This document shows, piece after piece, positions 17,337 to 25,706 of a stretch of 64,000 bases of DNA. Below the pieces are notes generated by a model, which was not told the origin of the DNA, made no database searches, and saw only the letters and a list, made by a program, of their open reading frames with translations. Within the stretch, counting starts at the first letter, position 1; each line of letters opens with the position of its first letter. Origin of the DNA: Myxococcaceae bacterium JPH2 (GTDB lineage: Bacteria > Myxococcota > Myxococcia > Myxococcales > Myxococcaceae); the NCBI GenBank assembly GCA_016458225.1, contig JAEMGR010000007.1:62001-126000 (forward strand), written 5' to 3'. Position numbers and translations under genes: made by a program.

Positions 17337-18710
17337 TCATGGCCTCCCCGATGCGCCGGTGCCATCGGCTGGGAGGAACCATGCGCCATCCAGCAAGGGC
17401 AGGCCCTGGGCGTCCATCGTGAGGCCCATGACTTCTGGGGCCACGCGCGCCGCGAGTCCCTGTGCATACAGAGGCAACAGCGGCACCGAGGTCGCCAGCG
17501 CCATCGCTCGCTCTCGTGCGCGAGCGTCTCGCGCACTCGCGTCCGCCAGCGCGCCCAACGCGGGCAGCTCCACGCCGAGCAAGTCCTTGCGGCCCGCCGT
17601 GTCCAGGACGACCGCGAGCGCGGGACCGGGCACCGGTGGCAGCAGCACGGCCTGCAGCATCAGCTCGAAGTCGCCTCGAGCCCAGCGGGAGCGGAGCGTC
17701 GCGCGGGGCTGCGGATCCAGCGCCACCGTATAGCCCCGGTCGTGCAGCTTCACCTGGATGCGCTCGGCCACCGCGCGCTGATCCTCCAGCGCCGAGTCGT
17801 AGACGAGCGTCACCGTTCGTGCCGCCGTGGGCGCGGGCGCGGTGGGCCGGACCCGCGCAGGTTGGGCAAGCAGCGCGGGAGGCAGCAGGTGCGGCATGGG
17901 CACGGCAGGGCCTCGCACGAACAGGCGCGTCAGGTCGTCCCGGTCGATGGCGCTCTCGAACGCCTGGCGGAAGTCCGCGGGCAGCTTGCGCGGCGAGAAC
18001 GCCAGGTAGGTGGCGTACAGGGCCGCGCCGACCTGGGTGTTGTTCTCGGCGGGCGCGCCCAGCTCCACCTGCACCTGCTTCGCGGTCCACATGCGCGCGA
18101 GGCCGCGCTCGTCCGTGGCGGTGAGCGCCAGCTTGTCCAGGTAGGGCCGGCCCTCGGGCCACGCGAGCTGCGCCGCCAGGACGCCCTTTCCCGATGCGGT
18201 GAAGGGACCACTGGCGGTCGTGCCCAGAGGCGGCGCGAGCGCGGGGTGGCACAACGCGCGCTCCAGGTCGGGCCAGGGGAACGCGAGCGCCAGCTCCAAG
18301 GAGGCTCCAGACGCCGTCACCTGTCGGCCCTCGGCGCGCAAGGGATACAGGAGCGCTCGGTACGGTGAGGGCGAATCCGGCCCGGTCAGCCGCGACCACG
18401 CGCGGACGAGCGCGGTGGCCGAGGCGGGTGTCGCCAGGTCCACGCGGACGGCTTGCGGCACCGGCCTGGACAGCGCACGCGCGAGCGCGGGGCTCGCGTC
18501 ACCGTCGGGCGTCACGCGACACACAGGCCGCGACAGGAGGCCCAGGAGCGTTGCTTCGATGGGCGTGTCCGCGAGCGCGGGCTCCGCGACCTCGGGAGGG
18601 CCTGCGTGGGCCACGCGCAGCTCGCCGCCATAGCGTGGGCGGCTGGCCGCGAGCGACGCGGACGCGGGAGCGAGGAGGGCAAGACAGACGAGGGCCGTGC
18701 GGGACTTCAT
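17337..18710 (-). CDS. Periplasmic solute-binding-like protein (SBP_bac_5 type)
   Basis: 457 residues with a clean signal peptide (MKSRTALVCLALLAPASASL). RPRYGGELRVAH is the usual entry to peptide/nickel-binding proteins, and FRQAFESAIDRDDLTRLFVR with MPHLLPP matches the middle of that family. The protein is shorter than typical oligopeptide-binding proteins (500-550) and no permease or ATPase gene is near. Instead it sits between an FG-GAP gene (4-base ATGA overlap) and a sensor kinase. It may act as a ligand-binding partner of the kinase rather than in import (inference). Confidence 0.78.
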   Translation of the reverse strand: MKSRTALVCLALLAPASASLAASRPRYGGELRVAHAGPPEVAEPALADTPIEATLLGLLSRPVCRVTPDGDASPALARALSRPVPQAVRVDLATPASATALVRAWSRLTGPDSPSPYRALLYPLRAEGRQVTASGASLELALAFPWPDLERALCHPALAPPLGTTASGPFTASGKGVLAAQLAWPEGRPYLDKLALTATDERGLARMWTAKQVQVELGAPAENNTQVGAALYATYLAFSPRKLPADFRQAFESAIDRDDLTRLFVRGPAVPMPHLLPPALLAQPARVRPTAPAPTAARTVTLVYDSALEDQRAVAERIQVKLHDRGYTVALDPQPRATLRSRWARGDFELMLQAVLLPPVPGPALAVVLDTAGRKDLLGVELPALGALADASARDARARERAMALATSVPLLPLYAQGLAARVAPEVMGLTMDAQGLPLLDGAWFLPADGTGASGRP

Positions 18711-20074
18711 GGCGCACCTTGGCGCAGGAGGAACAACTCGCTGGTGCCGTCGGGCTTCCAGAGGCCAACGACGACCGCCCGGCGCTTGTCGCCGTCCAGG
18801 TCCGCCGTCACCACCTGAAGCGCGCGTCCGGCCGGCAAGGAGCCCTGCCAGAGCGGCTCGCGTCCGAGGGGCGCGTCATGGGCCAGCGACACCACGCGCA
18901 GCACGTCCGGCGTGGGTTGGAGCAACGGCGACGTGGTGATCAGCTCAGGCACTCCATCCCCATCGAGGTCACCCAGCGCGCTCCCCGCGCCCAGCCCGCT
19001 CAGCCGCGAGGGCACTCCGCCCGGCCGCGCGTAGAGCGATGCGGTGCCGTCCGGATGGACGAACAGACGCCAGGGCGGCGCCATGCTCGCGGTGGTGAAG
19101 GGCGCGGGGACGGTGAGGCCATGTCCCTCGGCCAGCTTCACGTCGGGGAGGAACGCCGTCTGTCCTGGTACGGGCGCGCCTCGCTCACGAGGCCCCAGCG
19201 CCACGGCGTCGAGGACACCCAGGGTGTGCAGCTCGGCGCGGGCGCGGTCGAACGCGAAGAGCGCGCCGCGCGCATGCTGACTGCTCCACACCGCGAGCCG
19301 AGGCGGACCTCCGAGCACCGCCACCGCGCCGAACGGCTCGCGCGTGGTGGCCGGCGACGGGGCCATGCCCACCAGCTCCTGACGGGCCAGGAGCCGCCCA
19401 TCCGCCGCGTACACGGACACCGTGTGCTCCGTGAGGGCGATGATCTCATCCTTGCCATCGCCGTCCAGGTCTCCCGCGCCCAGGGCCGCGAGCGGCGCAT
19501 CGAGCCGGGCCATGACCGCGCCCACCAACCGCACGCCCCGCGACGGCGGACCCGAGGGCGGCTGGGTCGGCGCGCGCACCGCCGCGAGCGCCAGCACGGT
19601 GGGATCCGCCTCCACGCCCTCGGACAACGCGGCGGCCGGGCGCGGCGGGCGGGTGGGCGTGCGGCCCGACCAGAAGTTCACCCACGTGCCCAGCACGTCT
19701 CCGCGAGCGAGCACCTCGCCTGCGTCCACGTCCAGCGTGAGTCGCACGAGCGAGCGTGCGCCCTGCGCGCGAGCCTCGGCCTCCACCGCGTCGGAGGTCG
19801 GCGCAGGCAGCACCACCGGCGCCAGTCCCGCCGCGGCCAGGCGCGAAGCGAGCAGGGTGCCAAAGGCCTGGCGCAGCTCCACCGAGCCGCCATTCAGCGA
19901 GACTGCGATGGGCGCCTCGGGACTCGCCGCGCGCACCGCGTCGGCCACGGCCCGCGCCAATCGGGGCAGGGCGGGCGTGGCCTCGGTGATGGGGCTGGGC
20001 TCGGAGGTGGACGAAGACGGCTCCGCCACAGCGAGCGCGAGCAGCAGGGGCACCGCGAGGGCAGAGGCGCTCAC
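18707..20074 (-). CDS. Exported FG-GAP/VCBS-repeat protein coupled to PBP1A
   Basis: 455 residues with a GTG start (SASALAVPLLLALAVA is the export signal). Residues 35-170 form an alpha/beta domain (LRQAFGTLLASRLAAAGLAP, GARSLVRLTLDVDAG) reminiscent of CsgG/FlgO/LpoB-type envelope domains. Three calcium-binding beta-propeller motifs follow: LGAGDLDGDGKDEIIALT, LGDLDGDGVPELITTS and VTADLDGDKRRAVVVG. The start overlaps the stop of the PBP1A gene by four bases and its own end overlaps the next gene by four, so output is locked to PBP1A. It could be a periplasmic partner of that synthase; this is inference, and the LpoB-like reading is only a visual impression. Confidence 0.75.
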   Translation of the reverse strand: MSASALAVPLLLALAVAEPSSSTSEPSPITEATPALPRLARAVADAVRAASPEAPIAVSLNGGSVELRQAFGTLLASRLAAAGLAPVVLPAPTSDAVEAEARAQGARSLVRLTLDVDAGEVLARGDVLGTWVNFWSGRTPTRPPRPAAALSEGVEADPTVLALAAVRAPTQPPSGPPSRGVRLVGAVMARLDAPLAALGAGDLDGDGKDEIIALTEHTVSVYAADGRLLARQELVGMAPSPATTREPFGAVAVLGGPPRLAVWSSQHARGALFAFDRARAELHTLGVLDAVALGPRERGAPVPGQTAFLPDVKLAEGHGLTVPAPFTTASMAPPWRLFVHPDGTASLYARPGGVPSRLSGLGAGSALGDLDGDGVPELITTSPLLQPTPDVLRVVSLAHDAPLGREPLWQGSLPAGRALQVVTADLDGDKRRAVVVGLWKPDGTSELFLLRQGAP

Positions 20075-22701
20075 AGTCCCTTCTTCTCCCCGTCCTCCAT
20101 GAAGAAGTTGTCGGGCGTCACCTGTCCGGGCGGAGGCGCCTCGGCGGTGGGCTGGGTGCCTTCGAGGAAGGGCTCCAACCGGCCAGGGACGGAGTTGCCT
20201 GCGAGCAGCCCCGTGGCGGGATCGATCCGCACCTGCGTGATGCCGGGGGGAACCTCGAAGTCGCGCGCGGGAAGGCCCTCATGGGCCACGCGCATGAAGC
20301 TCAGCCAGATGGGCAGCGCGGCGCGACCTCCCGTCTCGGCGCCCCCAAGCGGGGTGTTGTCGTCGAAGCCCACCCACGCGCTGGCCACCCAGTCCGTCGT
20401 GTAGCCAGAGAACCACGTGTCCTTCGCGTCGTTCGTGGTGCCCGTCTTGCCCGCCGCGGGACGGTTCAGGTCTCGCACCGCGCGCGCCGAGCCCTCCTCC
20501 ACCACGCTGCGCATGAGCGAGGTGGTGAGGTACGCCACCGCCGGAGGCAGCGTCTCCTCGAAGGCGGGCTGGTGCTCCTCCACCACCGTGCCGCGCGCGT
20601 CGCGCACGCGCAGCAGCATGAGCGGCTCGGCGTAGCGTCCGTTGGCCTGGAGCGTGGCGTACGCGTTGGCCGCCTCCAGCATCGTCACTTCGCCCGTGCC
20701 CAGCGCCAGGGTGAGGTTCTCCGGCATCGGCGAGTGGATGCCCGCGCGCCGCGCGAAGTCGATGGCCGTCGCGGGGGTGATGGCCTCGATGAGCCGCACC
20801 GACACGGAGTTCTTCGACTTCGAGAGCGCCGTGCGCAGCGTCATGGGTCCCTCGAACTGGCGATCATAGTTCTGCGGCTTCCACGTCTTGCCCGTGTACG
20901 GATCGCGGATGGTCTCCGGCGCGTCGTTCACCTTCGACAGCGGGGTGTAGCGCCCGCTGCCCATGGCCGCCGCGTAGATGAAGGGCTTGAAGGACGAGCC
21001 GGGCTGCCGCCGAGCCTGCGTGGCGCGGTTGAAGGCCGAGCGGCGCGCGTCGTAGCCGCCCACCAGCGCGACCACGTTCCGGTTGGCGGGGTTGATGACC
21101 ACGAGCCCGCCCTGCGCCACCGGAATCTGATCCAACGCGGCCTCGACGAAGGCCGGCGCGGGCGCGGCCTTGAGCACGCGCACGAAGACGAACTCACCCG
21201 GGGCGAACACGTCGGTGATGTCCTTGGGCGCGGCCCTGCCCTTCTGCCTTGCCCACGTCGCGGTGCTGAAGGCGACCTCGGCGGTGCGGCCCACCAGGTC
21301 CACGCGCGCCACGTTGCGCCTGGCGTCCACCTCGGTGACGTAGCCCGTCAGCCGCAGGCCCTCCTCAATCGGCTTCAAGCCCACGCGACCCGCCAGCTCG
21401 CGCTCGGGGCTCTGCGCCTCCTCTTCCTCGGGCGTCAGCTCAGGGCGCTGCTCCTCGCTGCCCTCGTCGTCGAGGTCCGGCGTCCGCGCGCCCTTGGAGC
21501 CCGGGGCGTCCTTGGGGGCGTTGACCGTGTCCGCGGCGAGTGGCGCGAGATCCGCCACATAGCCCTGGTCCTTCTGCCGGCGACCCGCTTCGTCGATGCG
21601 CTGGGCGATGAGCGCGCGCAGCCGCTCGAAGCGCGCGGCCTCCATCCGCCCCAACGCACCCCGATAGCCCTGGCGTCGGTCCAGCGCCTCCAGGCCGTCG
21701 CGCACGGACTGCTCGGCGGTGCTCTGGAGCTTGGGCAGCATGGCGATGTCCACGCGCAGCCCGCCCTCCATCACCGCCTTCTCGCCGTACCGCTCGATGA
21801 GCGTGCGGCGAATCTCTTCCGCGTAGTACTCGCCGCCCGTCGTCTCCTTGCGCGGCGCCAGCACGATGGGCTTGGCCTTCTCCGCCTCGGTGATGGCGCG
21901 GGGCACGAAGCCGTGCTGCGCCATCTGCTCCAGCACGTAGTGCTGCCGCGACCGGGCGCGGGTCATGTTCGTCACTGGGTTGATGCGGTGCGGGAGCTGC
22001 ACCGTTCCGCCCAGCACCGCGGCCTCGCCCACCGTGAGGTCCTGCGTGTGCTTGCCGAAGTAGAAGAGCGCCGCCTCCTCGATGCCGTAGCGGCGCTGAC
22101 CGAAGTACGCCTGGTTCACGTAGAGGTTGAGGATCTGATCCTTCGTGAGGGCCTCCTCCACGCGCGGCGTGAGGATCCACTCCCGCACCTTGCGCGACAG
22201 GCGGCGCTCGGGCGTCAGGAGCATGTTCTTCACCACCTGCTGCGTGATGGTGGAGGCGCCGGACTTGCGGCTGCCCGGGATGAGGTTCTTCACCGCCGCG
22301 CGCGCGATGCCGAAGAAGTCGAGCCCCTCGTGCTTGTAGAAGTCCGCGTCCTCCGCGGCGAGGAAGGCGTAGCGGACATGGGGCGGCATGTCCTCGATGC
22401 GCACGATGGTGCGGCGCTCCACGGCGTACTCGGCGCACACCGTGCCGTCCCCGCACGTCACCTTGGTGACCTGGGGGAGCTGGTAGGTGCGCAGGGCCTC
22501 CACCGAGGGCAGGTCGCGGCTGAAGTACAGGTAGGTGCCCACGGCGGTGAGCAGCGCGAGGACCAGGCCCACCGCGCCCAGCACGAGCAGGCGCTTCGTC
22601 CACCGCCACAGGCGCGCGCCCAGGCCGGGGCGCGCGGGGGGAGGGGGGCCCACCGGAGCGGGGGTGGGGGGGGATGTGGGCATCGGTCGGGCCGGAGTCA
22701 T
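20071..22701 (-). CDS. mrcA: Class A penicillin-binding protein 1A
   Basis: 876 residues. A Pro-rich cytoplasmic tail precedes one transmembrane helix (about 38-60). The GT51 glycosyltransferase has Glu117 in LAAEDADFYKHEGLD and STITQQVVKNMLL. The transpeptidase has SSFK (569-572), SKN (629-631) and KTG (752-754). An OB-like insert lies between the domains, and within about 390-435 there is a charged stretch with EEEEAQSPERE. It polymerises lipid II and cross-links peptides in the periplasm. It is the second gene in a minus-strand run, 86 bases after the TPR gene. Confidence 0.95.
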   Translation of the reverse strand: MTPARPMPTSPPTPAPVGPPPPARPGLGARLWRWTKRLLVLGAVGLVLALLTAVGTYLYFSRDLPSVEALRTYQLPQVTKVTCGDGTVCAEYAVERRTIVRIEDMPPHVRYAFLAAEDADFYKHEGLDFFGIARAAVKNLIPGSRKSGASTITQQVVKNMLLTPERRLSRKVREWILTPRVEEALTKDQILNLYVNQAYFGQRRYGIEEAALFYFGKHTQDLTVGEAAVLGGTVQLPHRINPVTNMTRARSRQHYVLEQMAQHGFVPRAITEAEKAKPIVLAPRKETTGGEYYAEEIRRTLIERYGEKAVMEGGLRVDIAMLPKLQSTAEQSVRDGLEALDRRQGYRGALGRMEAARFERLRALIAQRIDEAGRRQKDQGYVADLAPLAADTVNAPKDAPGSKGARTPDLDDEGSEEQRPELTPEEEEAQSPERELAGRVGLKPIEEGLRLTGYVTEVDARRNVARVDLVGRTAEVAFSTATWARQKGRAAPKDITDVFAPGEFVFVRVLKAAPAPAFVEAALDQIPVAQGGLVVINPANRNVVALVGGYDARRSAFNRATQARRQPGSSFKPFIYAAAMGSGRYTPLSKVNDAPETIRDPYTGKTWKPQNYDRQFEGPMTLRTALSKSKNSVSVRLIEAITPATAIDFARRAGIHSPMPENLTLALGTGEVTMLEAANAYATLQANGRYAEPLMLLRVRDARGTVVEEHQPAFEETLPPAVAYLTTSLMRSVVEEGSARAVRDLNRPAAGKTGTTNDAKDTWFSGYTTDWVASAWVGFDDNTPLGGAETGGRAALPIWLSFMRVAHEGLPARDFEVPPGITQVRIDPATGLLAGNSVPGRLEPFLEGTQPTAEAPPPGQVTPDNFFMEDGEKKGL

Positions 22702-22787
22702 GGCGCTCGGAAAGAAAGGGGCTGCACGTTAAACCGAGGGGCGCGAGACGGGAACCCGCGCCCGAGGAGAGTCTTCCGGCTGCCCGC

Positions 22788-23819
22788 CTACGGTGCGGGA
22801 AGCTCGGGGGTCAGGGCCAGCGGTGGGTCGGCGTGGGCGAGGCGCTTCATGCGCTCGGCGTTGACGCGGGCCTGGACGTAGCGCGGCGACAGGCGCGTGG
22901 CGGTGGCGTACGCGGCGCGGGCCTCCTCTGTCCGGCCGAGTCGCTCGCACGCGACCCCCAGGTTGTTGTGGACGTAGGCCACGTGGGGCAGCAGCGCGGC
23001 GGCCTGGGCGAGGACCTCCATGGCCTTCTGGTTCTCTCCGGCGCGCAGGTAGGCGAAGCCCAGGTTGTTGAGGGCGTAGCCGTGCTCGGGGTCCAGGTGC
23101 ACCGCCTGCTGGAAGCGGAGGATGGCGAGGGCCAGCTCGCCCGCGCTCAGGTGGGCGAGGCCGAGCACCTGGTAGACCTCCGGCTCCTCCGGATCCCTCA
23201 AGAGCGCCTCCTCGCCCGCGTGCACCGCGTCCGCGGCCCGGCCGAGCGACAGCAGCAGGCGGGCCTGTTGCAGCAGCGGCCCGGTGCTCGAGGCCTCCAG
23301 GCGGCCGAGCCGCGTGTAGGCCTGGAGCGCCAGCTCCGTCTGGCCCGCGAGCCGCGCCAGGCGAGCCAGCTCCGCGAGGGCGTCCGAGTCCAGGGGCTCG
23401 TCATGGAGGGCACGCCGGCACTCGGTGAGGGCACCGGACAGGTCTCCCAGCTCGCTCAGCACGCGCGAGCGACCGAGGTGATCCACCTTCCGGCCGTGGG
23501 AGTGCGCCAGCCCCAGGCCATCCGCGTCGGGAACGGGGACGGGAGCGACGGGCAGGTCGGGCGTGGAGGCGAGCGGAGCTGCTGCCACGACTTCGCGCGG
23601 GGCCTCGGGCGTGGAGAGGAGCACGGGCGTCGCCTCGCTCGGGGCGGTGGGCGCGTGATGGAAACGCGAGGCGAGGGCGCCTGGGACATCGCCCCAGGCG
23701 GTGATGCCGAGCGCGGCGAAGCAGGCGGGCAACAGCGCGTTGCGCAGGGCTCGGGTGAGCGAGTCCTCTCGGGACGACGGGGCGCGGCGAGGTGGGGCGG
23801 TGCGGCTCCTGGGGCTCAT
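22788..23819 (-). CDS. TPR-repeat protein, membrane-anchored
   Basis: 343 residues from MSPRSRTAPPRRAPSSRED. A weakly hydrophobic N-terminal segment (ALRNALLPACFAALGITAWG) could be a membrane anchor, followed by a Pro/Ala linker and about six tetratricopeptide repeats between 135 and 330, such as VYQVLGLAHLSAGELALAIL, ALNNLGFAYLRAGENQKAME and VHNNLGVACERLGRTEEARA. TPR arrays bind other proteins. It lies just upstream of the PBP1A gene on the same strand and may be in the same transcript, suggesting a scaffold role in wall synthesis (inference). Confidence 0.85.
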   Translation of the reverse strand: MSPRSRTAPPRRAPSSREDSLTRALRNALLPACFAALGITAWGDVPGALASRFHHAPTAPSEATPVLLSTPEAPREVVAAAPLASTPDLPVAPVPVPDADGLGLAHSHGRKVDHLGRSRVLSELGDLSGALTECRRALHDEPLDSDALAELARLARLAGQTELALQAYTRLGRLEASSTGPLLQQARLLLSLGRAADAVHAGEEALLRDPEEPEVYQVLGLAHLSAGELALAILRFQQAVHLDPEHGYALNNLGFAYLRAGENQKAMEVLAQAAALLPHVAYVHNNLGVACERLGRTEEARAAYATATRLSPRYVQARVNAERMKRLAHADPPLALTPELPAP

Positions 23820-24010
23820 GGTGCGGCCTCGACTTCCTGCTCGGCGTGCCAGGCGAGGCGCGCCGGGGAGCGGCGCAGCTCCCACCCGCGACTACTGCGA
23901 CGCGCGTGCCAACGCGGTGGCCCGGGACGTGGACGGAGGGTGTGGCCCGGCAGCCGCAGAAGCAGGGAAAAGCGTGGCGACCGCGTGGGTGTCGTGCGAC
24001 GGTCGCCGCG

Positions 24011-24781
24011 ATGAAGATTGCGACCTGGAACGTGAACTCGGTGCGGGCTCGGCAGCAGCGCCTGGTGGACTGGCTGAAGAGCGCGCAGCCGGACGTCCTC
24101 TGCCTTCAGGAGCTGAAGTGCGTCGACGCGGACTTCCCCTTCGAGGCGGTGCGCGAGGCGGGCTACTTCGCCGCGGTGCACGGCCAGAAGACCTACAACG
24201 GCGTGGCCATCCTCGCGCGTGAGGAGCCCCAGGACGTGGTGAAGGGGCTGTCGGATGGCGTCGAGGACAGCCACGCGCGCCTCATCGCGGCGACGGTGCG
24301 CGGCGTCCGCGTGGTGAGCGCGTACGTGCCCAACGGGCAGTCGGTGGACTCGGACGCCTACGTGTACAAGCTCGAGTGGTTCCGCCGCCTGCGCCGCTAC
24401 CTCGACACGCGGCACAAGCCCGACGAGGCGCTGGTGCTGGGCGGTGACTGGAACGTGGCGCCCGAGCCCATCGACGTGCACGACCCGGCGCTGTGGGAAG
24501 GTCAGACGCTGTTCACGATGCGCGAGCGGGACGCGCTCCAGCAGGTGGGCGCGTTCGGACTCACGGATGCGTTCCGCAAGCTGCACCCGACCGAGCAGAA
24601 GTTCTCGTGGTGGGATTACCGGATGCTGGCGTTCCCCAAGAACAAGGGCGTGCGCATCGACCACCTGTTCCTCTCCGCGCCGCTGGTGGAGCGGCTGACG
24701 GCGTGTGACGTGGACCGCGAGGCGCGCAAGGGGCCGCAGCCCAGTGACCACGCCCCGGTCTGGGCCGAGCTGCGCGACTGA
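24011..24781 (+). CDS. xthA: Exodeoxyribonuclease III / AP endonuclease
   Basis: 256 residues. MKIATWNVNSVRAR, VLCLQELKCVD (metal-binding Glu), YNGVAILAR, SAYVPNGQSVDSD, LGGDWNVAPE, FSWWDYR, GVRIDHLFLS and SDHAPVWAEL are all motifs of the ExoIII branch of the EEP family. It cleaves at abasic sites and removes 3' blocks in base-excision repair. The start follows directly from homologues; the long upstream frame overlaps the TPR gene on the other strand and is not coding. Confidence 0.97.
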   Translation: MKIATWNVNSVRARQQRLVDWLKSAQPDVLCLQELKCVDADFPFEAVREAGYFAAVHGQKTYNGVAILAREEPQDVVKGLSDGVEDSHARLIAATVRGVRVVSAYVPNGQSVDSDAYVYKLEWFRRLRRYLDTRHKPDEALVLGGDWNVAPEPIDVHDPALWEGQTLFTMRERDALQQVGAFGLTDAFRKLHPTEQKFSWWDYRMLAFPKNKGVRIDHLFLSAPLVERLTACDVDREARKGPQPSDHAPVWAELRD

Positions 24782-24794
24782 AGCCCCGTGGGCG

Positions 24795-25250
24795 CTACTT
24801 CCCCAGGCGCGCCCCTTGGGTCACGGGCAAGGTGGGCGCGGGGCCCGTGCCCGCGAGCGCGCCCGCGGTGGACTCGCCGAGCAGCTTGCGGAGGTCATCC
24901 CCGAAGAGGATGACCGAGAGCACGGCGATGGTGACGAGCAGCGCGATGGCCCCGGCCACCGTGGTGACGGTCGACAGGAGCGCGAGCGCCTCGGAGCGCT
25001 CCGTGGTCCAGATGCGGCGGCAATCCCCCGTGACGACGGTGCCATCGTTCCGACGGTACAGCCGCACGCAGACCCGGCCGCCGGGCTGGAGCAGGGCCTC
25101 CACCTCGGGCGTCGTCATCTCGCGCACGTTGTAGACGTCGAGCCGGCACGCGGCGCAGTGGCGCACGCGCTCATCGCCCTGCATGTCCCCCCACTTCATC
25201 TGGCAGGGCGTCCGGATGGTGAGCCGCTCGTCGAGTGAACGTGGATCCAT
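24795..25250 (-). CDS. Small membrane protein with cysteine signature
   Basis: 151 residues. The N-terminal half has TPCQMKWGDMQGDERVRHC, CAACRLDVYNVREMT, GGRVCVRLYRRNDGTVVTGD and C-R-R. This cysteine pattern recurs in uncharacterised proteins of myxobacteria and related groups and may bind a metal. A long hydrophobic helix (about 100-122, VTTVAGAIALLVTIAVLSVI) anchors it, and the tail is short and Gly/Ala-rich. It converges on xthA with 13 bases between the stops. No function is known. Confidence 0.75.
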   Translation of the reverse strand: MDPRSLDERLTIRTPCQMKWGDMQGDERVRHCAACRLDVYNVREMTTPEVEALLQPGGRVCVRLYRRNDGTVVTGDCRRIWTTERSEALALLSTVTTVAGAIALLVTIAVLSVILFGDDLRKLLGESTAGALAGTGPAPTLPVTQGARLGK

Positions 25251-25389
25251 GACCCGCAAACCTAGGGGCGCGGCTCCCTGGGGAGAATCCGCTCCATGTC
25301 CGTCGGACGAATGACCGAGGGCGCGAGCGACCCTCCTCGTGGCGTGGCGTGCTTGCGGGCTCAGGTCGGCATGCGATGCTCGCCCTCGC

Positions 25390-25581
25390 ATGTCGACGAC
25401 GCCCCCTGAGCCGTTGCCGTTCCCGGAGAGCTTGTGCCATCGCTGCGGGGCGCCGCCTCGGTACGTCCAGACGCGGACCTCCACGTTCATCATGTGCCCG
25501 TTGCTGCCCCAGAAGTACGCGCCCCAGCCCGTCCGGGCCTGCGCCCTCTTCGTGGCCCGGCCCCCCTCGACGGAGGGTTGA
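25390..25581 (+). CDS. Small cysteine-containing protein, 63 aa
   Basis: The frame reads MSTTPPEPLPFPESLCHRCG, then APPRYVQTRTSTFIMCPLLP and QKYAPQPVRACALFVARPP. The start is placed at an ATG whose product begins with a Pro-rich lead and then a CxxC pair with two further cysteines. Density of W/Y/F/C residues and the motif CHRC...MCPLLP suggest a real small protein of a kind I associate with myxobacteria, but I cannot name a family. No ribosome-binding site is evident. Confidence 0.55.
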   Translation: MSTTPPEPLPFPESLCHRCGAPPRYVQTRTSTFIMCPLLPQKYAPQPVRACALFVARPPSTEG

Positions 25582-25706
25582 TCCGGCTTCGTCGCATCCC
25601 AGGCAAGCGTTCACTCCGCGCTCCGACCCCTGCATCATCGAGTCGGGGGCGCCAGTCATTGTCATAGAGTGCGACCTTCCGGGTTGCCCCGGAGTGGAGG
25701 CGCGAC

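Noticed and set aside
20281-22881. An 866-codon + strand frame antisense to PBP1A
   Set aside because: Arg/His/Leu-rich composition, no motifs; PBP1A on the other strand has all catalytic residues.
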